Assembly: GCA_007132255.1 (NCBI GenBank)
Contig: SLOZ01000119.1
Location: 1 to 11,076 of the forward strand
Source of the DNA: Limnochordia bacterium
GTDB lineage: Bacteria > Bacillota > Limnochordia > Darwinibacteriales > B1SED10-159
Direction of reading: 5' to 3'
DNA length: 11,076 nt
Below are positions 1 through 6,773 of the stretch, piece after piece; positions within the stretch are counted from its first letter, which is position 1, and every line of letters begins with the position of its first letter. A program made the translations under genes and the position numbers. The notes below the pieces were generated by a model. That model had not been told where the DNA came from, did no database searches, and saw only the letters and a list, made by a program, of their open reading frames with translations.

Positions 1-91
1 CACCTGGTTAATGGGAGTATATGGTAAAGACGTGGCTGGAACGGCCATGGTTGCCTATCCATTCATGACAATGAATGATCATGGTTGTTTC

Positions 92-137
92 AAACCCCCA
101 GAACCTCTTTGCGTAAAGCGGTTCTGGGGGTTTTTCT
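92..137 (+). terminator. Rho-independent terminator of an upstream transcript
   Basis: A 14-bp stem is formed by 92-105 and 120-133 (AAACCCCCAGAACC against GGTTCTGGGGGTTT). The loop contains a small nested CTTT/AAAG pairing, and the stem runs into TTTTTCTTTG. The T-tract lies on the + strand, so it ends a + strand transcript whose gene lies mostly or wholly left of the window. The sequence before it has early stops in two frames, and the third frame runs straight through the hairpin, so I call no coding end here. Confidence 0.9.
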
Positions 138-796
138 TTGCGCTTCTTTACACTTCTTTGCACTCTTTTAAACTGCAAGAGGACTCTGGTTTCCTATGGT
201 CTATGGTCGGTAGGATAGCACGACCACGGGCGAGAGATCACGAGCGAGAGATCGCTTCCGAGCCCGAAGAGCCCAAACATGGGCGGAGCATGAGGGGCAA
301 CCCGTCACATGTTCGCATTCCAGGCTGGGTTTCCATTTTTCACTGATGGTGTATCCGATGTCCCACACACACCATCCTGTCCCATCCAAACGGCGACGGG
401 CGATGTCTTTAGGGGCAATACAGAGATCATTCCCGGGAAGGCATTTCCGGCGAGTCATTTTCGTGAACGCTGCCCATGAGTCATTGGGAGACTTGACGAA
501 GAAGAACACGATGTGATAGACTCAATATACAGTATTTAAGTAATTACTGAATAACTTAAGCTTGGGAATGTTACAGAGGTCTCGGAGTTCATTGGCAGAT
601 CACGCCTGGCGGACCCGGACAAACTGCTGCGATGGTTGGAATAGCGGAATACCGGAAACACATTTGGAACAGGAAGGATCGGATATCGTTTCGGGAACAT
701 TGGTTTGGGTTGAGGATCAAGTTTGTCGTTCTGCGTGTTAACACTGAGCCATTCAGTGATCAGCGCCAACACCGGTGCCCCAAAGAATCATCAAAG
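138..796. other. Intergenic stretch without a supportable gene
   Basis: No open frame here has a ribosome binding site, a recognisable motif or a convincing length. The longest is a minus-strand frame at 509-201 with a GTG start and a CPSC motif near its C-terminal third. It vaguely recalls the zinc-binding N-terminus of ISL3-type transposases, but not enough to call. Visible structure: a 14-bp tandem repeat at 226-253 (two copies, 13/14 identical), an AT-rich patch at about 520-560 containing CAGTA/TACTG and CTTAAG, and a 10-bp palindrome GTGTTAACAC at 735-744. The right part presumably contains the promoter of the 43-residue gene, but no good -35/-10 pair is evident. Confidence 0.5.
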
Positions 797-809
797 AGGA
801 GGTGAACCC

Positions 810-941
810 ATGACCAACGATAGGCAATGTGAACATCCGGAGAAGCTCAAGGGAAAGCCCGGAGATTGCAGCCCAGAGCAGATCAAAGAATGCCACGGTG
901 ACGATCCTACCCATCCATGCACTGACAAGAAGAAAGACTGA
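810..941 (+). CDS. Small Cys-rich hypothetical protein (43 aa)
   Basis: The function is not known to me. The start is fixed by a near-perfect Shine-Dalgarno sequence AGGAGGTGA at 797-805, four bases before the ATG. The product is hydrophilic, with no signal peptide or membrane segment. It has four cysteines (about residues 7, 19, 27 and 36) spaced with histidines at about 9, 28 and 34, in the pattern CEHPEKLKG...DC.PEQIKECHG...HPC. I recall similar short proteins in anaerobic and metal-handling bacteria, annotated only as hypothetical. The Cys/His spacing suggests it binds a metal ion, which is inference. It sits directly upstream of an ABC exporter and ArsR cassette, separated by a hairpin with a T-tract. 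It may be the first gene of that transcript or a separate short mRNA. Confidence 0.75.
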   Translation: MTNDRQCEHPEKLKGKPGDCSPEQIKECHGDDPTHPCTDKKKD

Positions 942-993
942 CGAACAGCGACAACGTAGTGTTGAAGTAGAATGACGAAGGGCTTGAGCCCGG

Positions 994-1035
994 CGGCCCG
1001 GTGCTGTAGGAGTTACAGGCATTCGGGCCGTTTTT
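994..1035 (+). terminator. Terminator or attenuator between mini-protein and ABC operon
   Basis: The outer stem CGGCCC (994-999) pairs with GGGCCG (1025-1030). The inner stem CTGTA (1004-1008) pairs with TACAG (1014-1018) around a five-base loop, and TTTTT follows at 1031-1035. It ends the mini-gene transcript. No good promoter is visible between it and the ABC gene 44 bases later, so partial read-through (attenuation) into the exporter cassette is plausible. Confidence 0.75.
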
Positions 1036-1078
1036 GTGTGCGATTTTTGTGGACAATCTGATGAGATGGGGGAACACC

Positions 1079-2065
1079 ATGCAGGCCTGTATGAGCAATA
1101 TTGAAGCAAATGAACTAGTTAAGCGATATGCTGATTTCACAGCGGTCAAGGGTATCAGCTTTAACGTCCGACAAGGGGAGATCTTTGGTTTGCTGGGACC
1201 GAATGGAGCAGGGAAGACATCCATAATCAACATGCTGATTGGGCTGGCTCGCATTGACGGCGGGGAGGTTCATTGTGGAGGGTTGACATATACACAGCAG
1301 GTAGATGGCCGAGTACAGACACTAATGGGAGTTGTGCCCGATGAAAGTAATCTCTATGACGAGATGACAGGCCTCGACAATTTAGTCTTCTGCGGTGCGC
1401 TTTACAGCATGGCGAAGCCGGCCCGCATCCAGCGAGCACAAGAGTTGATTCGACTCGTGGGGTTGACCGACCACGAGGATCGGCTGTTTCGCAGCTATTC
1501 ACGGGGTATGAAACGTAAATTGACCATTGCAGCAGCGTTGATGCATAGACCCAACATCCTGTTTTTGGACGAGACCACTACAGGGTTGGATGTTGCTAGC
1601 GCCCGGGAGATCCGCAGTCTGATCCAAGATCTCAATGCGGCCGGTACTACAGTATTCTTGACCACTCATTACATTGAAGAAGCAGAGCAGCTCTGCCATC
1701 GCGTGGCCTTTCTCGTGGGCGGTCGCATTGTGCGCACCGGAACCGTTACGGATCTATTGAGATTTGACGGCGGTCGGACTGTGGTTCAGCTTGCCTTAAA
1801 CCAAAACGCGGCGCAGGCGGCCCGGGCTCTCACGGCTGCGATTCCCGATACGGAAGTTGAGGTTCTTGATGAGACCACTGTCCGAGTTTATGGCGGAGAA
1901 CGGATGAATCTTATACCCTATTTGACAGTGTTGGAACGATTCGATCAGCAGGTCTTTGAAGCAAAGGTCCTTAAACCATCATTGGAGGATGTGTTCTTGC
2001 AGGAGACAGGCTTGACAACCGCTGCGATGCGGAGCACGAACGGAGGAGGCCGCCGAAGCACATGA
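1079..2065 (+). CDS. ABC transporter ATP-binding protein (DrrA/CcmA-like, multidrug export type)
   Basis: This is the cytoplasmic ATPase of an ABC-2 exporter, hydrolysing ATP to drive the permease encoded next (328 aa from the chosen start). Visible motifs are Walker A GPNGAGKT (residues 40-47), signature YSRGMKRKL (140-148, the exporter variant of LSGGQ), Walker B ILFLDE (160-165) followed by a TTTGLD D-loop region, and the H-loop His (H197, in LTTHY). About 110 further residues form the usual C-terminal extension of DrrA-type proteins. I chose ATG 1079 because GGGGGAA lies at a sensible distance; the frame stays open back to a TTG at 1034, which falls inside the terminator. Oddities: the Q-loop glutamine is replaced in VVPDESN (about 85-91), and the proline of DEPTTGLD is Thr. 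The stop overlaps the next start (ATGA), so translation is probably coupled. The substrate is unknown. Confidence 0.93.
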   Translation: MQACMSNIEANELVKRYADFTAVKGISFNVRQGEIFGLLGPNGAGKTSIINMLIGLARIDGGEVHCGGLTYTQQVDGRVQTLMGVVPDESNLYDEMTGLDNLVFCGALYSMAKPARIQRAQELIRLVGLTDHEDRLFRSYSRGMKRKLTIAAALMHRPNILFLDETTTGLDVASAREIRSLIQDLNAAGTTVFLTTHYIEEAEQLCHRVAFLVGGRIVRTGTVTDLLRFDGGRTVVQLALNQNAAQAARALTAAIPDTEVEVLDETTVRVYGGERMNLIPYLTVLERFDQQVFEAKVLKPSLEDVFLQETGLTTAAMRSTNGGGRRST

Positions 2066-2802
2066 CCAAACTAATTCCATTCTTCAGCATTCTGTATAAG
2101 GACATGCGAAACTATTACTTGAAACCGCCAAATATCAGCTGGGGAATCGTGTTTCCTGTGGCTTGGACTTTGATGTTTTTTGTGCGGTCGGAAAGCCCTG
2201 TGGATCTACAGCAGCTGCTTCCAGGTGTTGTGGCGTTATCCATTCTGTTTGGCACGACATCGATGTTGGCTGTAACCATAACTTTCGAGCGGCGGAGTCG
2301 TTCATTCGAACGCCTGCTCCTGGCTCCGTTTAGTGTTCATTACTTGATGCTGGCCAAGACATCTGGAGCCATTCTCTTTGGTGTTTTGAATGCTTTGGTA
2401 CCAGTGATTTTGGCTTGTTTGTTTTCCGGTTTGGAACTTCTCGAGATTCGCTGGGGCGTGTTGGTACCAGCGGTGGTCTTGATTTCCATCAGTTCCACAT
2501 TCTTGGGTCTCATGATTGCCGTGTCAGTGCGGGAAGTCTTTGAAGCCCAGACCTTCTCGAATTTTTTTCGGTTTCCGATGGTCTTCCTATGTGGTCTCTT
2601 CATCCCCGTCCAGCAGCTGCCGGTCTTGCTGCGTCCGCTGAGCTATATGCTGCCCTTAACATACGGGGTGGACGCCCTGCGAACCGCTACTCATGGCGTA
2701 GGTATGCTGCCTGTGGCAGCGAGTTTTACGATCTTGATCGCATTTTGTGCCGTACTCTTTGCCATTAGCATTCGCAATGTCAGCCGAAACTGGGTATACT
2801 AA
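2062..2802 (+). CDS. ABC-2 type transporter permease
   Basis: This is the membrane partner of the preceding ATPase (246 aa). Six hydrophobic segments are visible at about residues 26-46, 52-74, 97-118, 130-150, 165-183 and 219-240, the classic ABC-2 layout. The stretch FLCGLFIPVQQLP followed by PLSYMLPLTYGVDALR is the typical ABC-2 signature before the last helix. ATG 2062 overlaps the ATPase stop by four bases, a mark of a one-ATPase/one-permease exporter of the DrrAB type. These usually extrude drugs, lipids or oligosaccharides, and the sequence does not show which. It is followed after 57 bases by an ArsR-type regulator, probably in the same transcript. Confidence 0.92.
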   Translation: MTKLIPFFSILYKDMRNYYLKPPNISWGIVFPVAWTLMFFVRSESPVDLQQLLPGVVALSILFGTTSMLAVTITFERRSRSFERLLLAPFSVHYLMLAKTSGAILFGVLNALVPVILACLFSGLELLEIRWGVLVPAVVLISISSTFLGLMIAVSVREVFEAQTFSNFFRFPMVFLCGLFIPVQQLPVLLRPLSYMLPLTYGVDALRTATHGVGMLPVAASFTILIAFCAVLFAISIRNVSRNWVY

Positions 2803-2859
2803 GAAGAGAAACAGCGCACGAAACGGTTTCTCGGAGGACGTCAATGAGGAGGTTATGCA

Positions 2860-3222
2860 ATGGAGTCGTTCCTTAAATGCTGCAAAGCTTTGGGTGATGG
2901 AACGCGGTTTGCCATCTTTGAACGCCTTTTGGAGCGTTCATACTGCGTCAACGCCTTGGCGAAACAGCTGTATGTAACGCAATCCGCTGTGTCTCAGCAC
3001 ATGCGGGTACTGCGCGAAGCCGGATTGGTGGTAGGTGAGAAACGAGGCTATCATGTGCATTATTCAGTGTCGCAGGATGGACTTGATGAGTTCCGTCGTT
3101 TTGTGCAGGAGCTACAACCTCGCGGACAAGGGGCTAAAGGCTGCTGCGGAGGACATTCTTCTGAAGAAAACGAGTGGCCGAGTCAGGATCCTGCTGCCCA
3201 AAAGTCTGCCACTGGCCGTTAA
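2860..3222 (+). CDS. ArsR/SmtB-family transcriptional regulator
   Basis: A winged-helix DNA-binding repressor of 120 aa, the usual length for the family. The opening KALGDGTRFAIFERLLE (about residues 9-25) is the typical ArsR first-helix region. The recognition helix region is VTQSAVSQHMRVLREAGLV (39-57), and the wing is around EKRGYHVHYSV (60-70). GAGGAGGT at 2846-2853 lies six bases before ATG 2860. Cys7, Cys8 and Cys29 are near the N-terminus, and the C-terminal tail carries Cys95-Cys96-Gly-Gly-His99. These could be thiol- or metal-sensing ligands, although the canonical ArsR ELCVCDL and SmtB motifs are absent. The position after the exporter suggests it controls that operon (inference). 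No clear operator was found upstream of 1079. Confidence 0.92.
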   Translation: MESFLKCCKALGDGTRFAIFERLLERSYCVNALAKQLYVTQSAVSQHMRVLREAGLVVGEKRGYHVHYSVSQDGLDEFRRFVQELQPRGQGAKGCCGGHSSEENEWPSQDPAAQKSATGR

Positions 3223-3310
3223 ACGACGGGTCGCTGGTTCTTGTGGATCCTAGGGCACGCGATGGCTTTGGCTTGCTGTGCACTGCAGAACTCATTGGAG
3301 GTGTCTTTGA

Positions 3311-4462
3311 ATGCTCAAATTGTATCATCCCCGCATTGCCACGTACGGCCTCCAAGTGGATGATGAGTTCTTTGTTGTGGATGGCGGCCATGCTGAGTTT
3401 GGTACGTCGACCATTCCCGATTTCTATCGTAACTATGTGGGTGCATCATCCATGGATGCCCTGTTTTTGACGCACTATCACAATCATCATCTGGCCGGAA
3501 TACCGGGCATTATCCGTTTTTTTGGTGGCGATGTGAAGCACCTGTATACCCCAGGTATTCGTCCATCCAAACGACATTGGCCGCAGGAGTGGGCCGACAT
3601 ACGCCAAATGGAAGCATTGATCGACCATTACGGCATTGCTTATGACCATTTGCACAGTGGGATGACAATTCAAGGCCACGACTCTGCGTTGTCGTTGCAT
3701 GCAATTCATCCGCATCGAGACTGGATCACCATCCCCGGTGTTACAGAAGAGCATCCCAATGGCCGCTGTGGACTGATGCTGCTGGTGACGTATGGGAAGT
3801 TCCGCATGCTCTTCACCGGTGATGTTCATGTGTTCAACGACGAGCACCAGCGCCGAAGCCATTGGGAGAACCATGTCTTTAAACCCCTGGCAGACATCTT
3901 AGGCGATACAAAGATCCATGTGGTGCAGGTGCCGCATCACGGTATGGGTGGTGTGGAGCATGACTGGTGGATTGAGACGTTGGATGCCGACCTATATCTG
4001 CTGGATGGAATGCCTTGGAACCAGGCGACCATGGTGGATGCACTGAATCGCTGTCAGCGCCGCTTCTATTCACATTTTGCCGTTCCGCAGGCGTGGGTCA
4101 CGGGTTATTTGGAGCTGCACGCCAACCTGGATGGAACCTGCCATAAGCAGCGGGTGGATTCATCGGTCAGGATTGAAGCTCCAGAGCAGGTGCCCTTAGG
4201 CAGCGATGTGCCCCTGACCTCGTATGCGTACGCTGTGAGTCGCGCGCCCCGCCGCTATGAGGCCTATCCTCAATGGCCGGATCACTATCCCGTGGAGCGT
4301 CTGGAGTTGGTCTGGGAGTTGGTCGCAGGGTCAGCACACCTGATCGATTGTGGTCATGGCAGTGCTCGGCTGCGGCCGCAGACCGCCGGAAGGATGGTTG
4401 TTCGAGCGCATGCTGCCCACGACCCAACAAAGGTGGGCGAGGTGACGATAGACGTTCACTGA
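3311..4462 (+). CDS. MBL-fold (ComEC/Rec2-like) hydrolase with C-terminal Ig-like segment
   Basis: A probable metal-dependent hydrolase of 383 aa, without signal peptide or membrane segments. It opens with strands typical of the metallo-beta-lactamase fold (DDEFFVVDGGHA). It then has the metal motif THYHNHHLAG at 54-63, the FTGDVH Asp at D171 and the VPHHG motif with H209/H210. The spacing and the absence of a classic third His resemble ComEC/Rec2-type domains. The canonical HxHxDH reads H55-Y-H57-N-H59-H60, so the Asp is replaced by His. Residues from about 285 to the end are beta-rich and end like a bacterial Ig-like (Big) repeat (ARLRPQTAGRMVVRAHAAH). GGAGGTG at 3297-3303 fixes ATG 3311. 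It lies 88 bases after the ArsR gene and could be in the same transcript. The substrate is unknown. Confidence 0.85.
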   Translation: MLKLYHPRIATYGLQVDDEFFVVDGGHAEFGTSTIPDFYRNYVGASSMDALFLTHYHNHHLAGIPGIIRFFGGDVKHLYTPGIRPSKRHWPQEWADIRQMEALIDHYGIAYDHLHSGMTIQGHDSALSLHAIHPHRDWITIPGVTEEHPNGRCGLMLLVTYGKFRMLFTGDVHVFNDEHQRRSHWENHVFKPLADILGDTKIHVVQVPHHGMGGVEHDWWIETLDADLYLLDGMPWNQATMVDALNRCQRRFYSHFAVPQAWVTGYLELHANLDGTCHKQRVDSSVRIEAPEQVPLGSDVPLTSYAYAVSRAPRRYEAYPQWPDHYPVERLELVWELVAGSAHLIDCGHGSARLRPQTAGRMVVRAHAAHDPTKVGEVTIDVH

Positions 4463-4506
4463 TGGTTTTTAGCCATTGGCCTAGGCTAAAGCACAGCCTG
4501 CAAGTC

Positions 4507-4551
4507 TCGAGTATCCGGCAGTGGCTTTCGGATTTCGAGTATCCTCTAGTG
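4507..4551. repeat. Direct repeat, two copies with 28-bp period
   Basis: TCGAGTATCC occurs at 4507-4516 and 4535-4544, each followed after three bases by AGTG (4520-4523 and 4548-4551). An inverted pair ATCCG (4513-4517) and CGGAT (4529-4533) lies within. It sits in the gap before the GH2 gene, so it could be an operator for that gene, but no regulator is identified. Confidence 0.5.
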
Positions 4552-4610
4552 ACTTAACATGGCGGAACGCGGCCAACTTAGAGTAAGAAGGGTGTATTGC
4601 ACGTATCGAA

Positions 4611-4675
4611 TGGGCCGTTTGTCGACCGATAGCTAAGGGCTCTCCCGCGGCGAGGTTCCATAAACGAACGGCCCA
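4611..4675 (+). promoter_or_regulatory. Structured leader hairpin upstream of the GH2 gene
   Basis: A 9-bp perfect inverted repeat TGGGCCGTT (4611-4619) and AACGGCCCA (4667-4675) encloses about 47 bases. Inside is a possible small hairpin GGG-CTCT-CCC (4637-4646). The right arm ends only about 12 bases before the AAGGAGG ribosome binding site, so the structure could influence translation. It has no T-tract and matches no riboswitch class I recognise. A weak -35-like TTGCAC is at 4597-4602, without a convincing -10. Confidence 0.45.
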
Positions 4676-4700
4676 ACACAGAAATTAAGGAGGAGTATTG

Positions 4701-6386
4701 GTGAATCGCTTATTTGCCCGCCATACGAAACGCCAAGTACAGAGCTTGGATGGATTTTGGCACTTCTGGACTGACCCGGATGACGTCGGTGTGGATGAGC
4801 AGTGGTTTCGTCAGCTTCCCGCCGAAGGTCGACGAGTGTTGGTGCCCAGCTGTTGGAACAATGATTTGGGGCTCTACGACTATGAGGGTCCCGCATGGTA
4901 TGCCCGTACGTTTCACTCTGAAAGCGAACGAGTCAATTTGGTATTTCATGGATTCAGCGGCCAGATTGACATCTACGTTGATGGAATGCATGCGGCCAGT
5001 CAGTATGGAGGCTTTACCGGCATCGAAGTCTTGGTGGAGAATCTAAAACCCGGAGAGCACCATTTGGTCGTGCGTGTCGATAACACACACAATAACAGTA
5101 ATACGATCCCATTGGCCCGCGTCGATTGGTTCCACTACGGTGGCTTGTTTCGCGGCGTGGAACTGCAGGAACTGAGGGATGTCTGGATCAAAGACGCGAC
5201 TATTCGCTATACACTGGACCACACAGAGCGCACGGTTCAGTTGGACATGCAGGTCGTGGTGCAATCGTTCGGCTCCGAACTACAGAAGGATTTGGTTGTG
5301 GAGGTTAACGGCGAGTCCCTGTGTCGTGTGCCGTTGACGGTACGCGGCGAAATGACCGTGGAGATTCCTCGGCAGACGCTGTCGCAGGTAGATGTTTGGG
5401 ACTGTGGACACCCGAATTTATACATGTTTCGCTTCGCTTTGGCCGAGGATGATCTACAGGAGCGGCTGGGCTTTCGCAATGTCGGCGTCGAGCGTGGTCG
5501 ACTTCTGCTGAACGGCCAACCCGTAAACCTTAAAGGAGTCAACCGGCATGAAGACCATCCGGAGTGGGGTTTTGCCATACCGCTCCATTTGATGAAAAAG
5601 GATCTGGACATCATTAAAATGTTGGGATGCAATACTGTGCGTGGATCCCACTATCCGAATCACCCGGTGTTTCTGGATCTCCTAGATGAGGAAGGCATCT
5701 TGTTCTGGGAAGAGATCCCAATGTGGGGGTTCCCCGAACCGGCGTTGGCTGATCCGCTGACACTACAACGAGGTCTGCGAATGCATGAAGCCATGGTGCG
5801 TCGGGATATTCATCATCCGGCGATTATCCTCTGGGGATTGCATAATGAGGTAGATACACGAACCCAAACAGCCTTTGATCTCACCCAGGCGTTCGCAGAG
5901 CGGATTAAGAGCTTGGATACCAGTCGACCCCTGACCTATGCGACAAATCGCCCGTTAGACGATATTTGCCTGTCACTCGTAGACATTATTAGTGTAAACA
6001 AGTACTTTGGCTGGTACGAAGGGAGCAAGGAGGACTGGGCGGAGTTTTTGACAGATCTCAAGGAAAAATTGCGGCAGGATGGGCTCACTGGGATGCCGAT
6101 CATTATCTCGGAATTTGGTGCTGGAGCGATCTACGGTGACAGTACGTTTGAAGCGCCCAAATGGACGGAAGACTTTCAAACCGATTATCTGGCGTACACG
6201 TTGGCGTTGTTTGCTGACGACGCCGATGTGATTGGAAGCTACGTTTGGCAGTACTGCGACATCCGCACGGCGAAGGAACTGGATTTGGGACGACCCCGCA
6301 GTTTTAACAATAAGGGGATCGTCAACGAGTACCGCAAACCAAAGCAGGCATTTTGGAAGGTGCAGGAGTTGTACCGCAGGTTCTAA
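4701..6386 (+). CDS. Glycoside hydrolase family 2, beta-glucuronidase-like (UidA-like)
   Basis: A cytoplasmic retaining glycosidase of 561 aa with no signal peptide. Domains in order are a jelly-roll sugar-binding domain (about 1-160), an Ig-like domain (about 165-255) and a TIM barrel (about 258-561). The GH2 signature region begins at NLKGVNRHEDHP (from N276) and continues through NTVRGSHYP. The acid/base is E383 in LWGLHNE, and the nucleophile is E471 in IISEFGAG. Near the C-terminus, N536-N-K538 (FNNKGIV) aligns with the NxK motif that binds the uronic-acid carboxylate in beta-glucuronidases, and NKYFGW matches the NRYYGW region of E. coli UidA. The family call is very firm; glucuronide specificity is likely, with galactoside or another beta-glycoside as the alternative. 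AAGGAGGAG at 4687-4695 favours GTG 4701 over the adjacent TTG 4698. Confidence 0.9.
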   Translation: MNRLFARHTKRQVQSLDGFWHFWTDPDDVGVDEQWFRQLPAEGRRVLVPSCWNNDLGLYDYEGPAWYARTFHSESERVNLVFHGFSGQIDIYVDGMHAASQYGGFTGIEVLVENLKPGEHHLVVRVDNTHNNSNTIPLARVDWFHYGGLFRGVELQELRDVWIKDATIRYTLDHTERTVQLDMQVVVQSFGSELQKDLVVEVNGESLCRVPLTVRGEMTVEIPRQTLSQVDVWDCGHPNLYMFRFALAEDDLQERLGFRNVGVERGRLLLNGQPVNLKGVNRHEDHPEWGFAIPLHLMKKDLDIIKMLGCNTVRGSHYPNHPVFLDLLDEEGILFWEEIPMWGFPEPALADPLTLQRGLRMHEAMVRRDIHHPAIILWGLHNEVDTRTQTAFDLTQAFAERIKSLDTSRPLTYATNRPLDDICLSLVDIISVNKYFGWYEGSKEDWAEFLTDLKEKLRQDGLTGMPIIISEFGAGAIYGDSTFEAPKWTEDFQTDYLAYTLALFADDADVIGSYVWQYCDIRTAKELDLGRPRSFNNKGIVNEYRKPKQAFWKVQELYRRF

Positions 6387-6607
6387 TCCAGACGATTCAG
6401 AGATCAGGTGCGTGGAATGGCAGGAGGGCTCGCGGCGAACATGTTCGGTCTGGAGCCCTCCTGCCGCGCGCAAGTGTGGGCGTGGCGGCGAATGGAGGCG
6501 GTGGTGCGGCCTTGAGTGTCAAGGGGGCTAAAGCGCTGCACAGCAGGGGATACGTAGAGGGCCAGACGAATTTTTTCATAAGTGGGTGCATTCGTTCAAA
6601 AAAAGTA
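6387..6607. other. Intergenic region after the GH2 gene
   Basis: No gene is seen. It holds the strong stem-loop described separately, then a G-rich stretch (about 6466-6510) and a short hairpin CCTTGA-GTG-TCAAGG at 6510-6524. The promoter of the MFS gene begins at its right end. Confidence 0.5.
6419..6465 (+). terminator. Strong stem-loop after GH2 gene, possible terminator without T-tract
   Basis: A 13-bp perfect stem GGCAGGAGGGCTC (6419-6431) with GAGCCCTCCTGCC (6453-6465). Its loop contains a 12-bp palindrome CGAACATGTTCG (6436-6447). It begins 32 bases after the GH2 stop. The following bases are GCGCGCAAG, not a T-run, so intrinsic termination is doubtful. It may protect the mRNA 3' end or act as a weak terminator. 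Confidence 0.5.
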
Positions 6608-6636
6608 TTGACAATGGCGACGTCCAGAGGTACAGT
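6608..6636 (+). promoter_or_regulatory. Sigma-A-type promoter for the MFS exporter
   Basis: A consensus -35 TTGACA at 6608-6613 is followed by a 17-base spacer and a -10 TACAGT at 6631-6636. Transcription would start near 6643, immediately before the first operator palindrome, leaving a 5' leader of about 275 bases before the MFS start codon. Confidence 0.75.
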
Positions 6637-6648
6637 AGAGACAAGAGG

Positions 6649-6667
6649 TGAATGAATGGTTCATTCA
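6649..6667. promoter_or_regulatory. TetR-type operator, copy 1
   Basis: A 19-bp palindrome with 8-bp perfect arms, TGAATGAA-TGG-TTCATTCA. It lies just downstream of the predicted transcription start, where a bound repressor would block initiation or early elongation. TGAATGA/TCATTCA arms are common among TetR-family sites of Firmicutes (the B. subtilis FadR sites are similar), but the identity of the regulator is inference. Confidence 0.8.
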
Positions 6668-6773
6668 TAAAAGCTGGTTCAAGGTGATGGAGACCGTCGT
6701 CACGGCCTTCGAGGCGATGTCTAGAAGGACCGATGTCCATGAAGCCAAAAAGATGGTTTTGTTCGGAGAAAAA

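Noticed and set aside
60..77. Inverted repeat CATTCAT-GACA-ATGAATG, similar in letters to the TetR-type operators at 6649 and 6775
   Set aside because: The half-sites face the opposite way and the spacing differs, so it is not the same operator; it also lies within a transcript end.
11..346. A 111-codon + strand frame at the left end
   Set aside because: It runs straight through a strong rho-independent terminator and has no domain or RBS.
201..509. A 102-codon minus-strand frame with a CPSC motif, possibly an ISL3-type transposase remnant
   Set aside because: The resemblance is limited to one Cys pair and a basic stretch; there is no catalytic region, no terminal inverted repeats and no RBS.
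753..1254. Two overlapping minus-strand frames of 115-118 codons
   Set aside because: They lie antisense to the mini-gene, its terminator and the ABC gene, with no RBS or recognisable protein features.
4470..4488. Inverted repeat TAGCC/GGCTA after the MBL-fold gene as a terminator
   Set aside because: The stem is short with a nine-base loop and no T-tract follows it on either strand.
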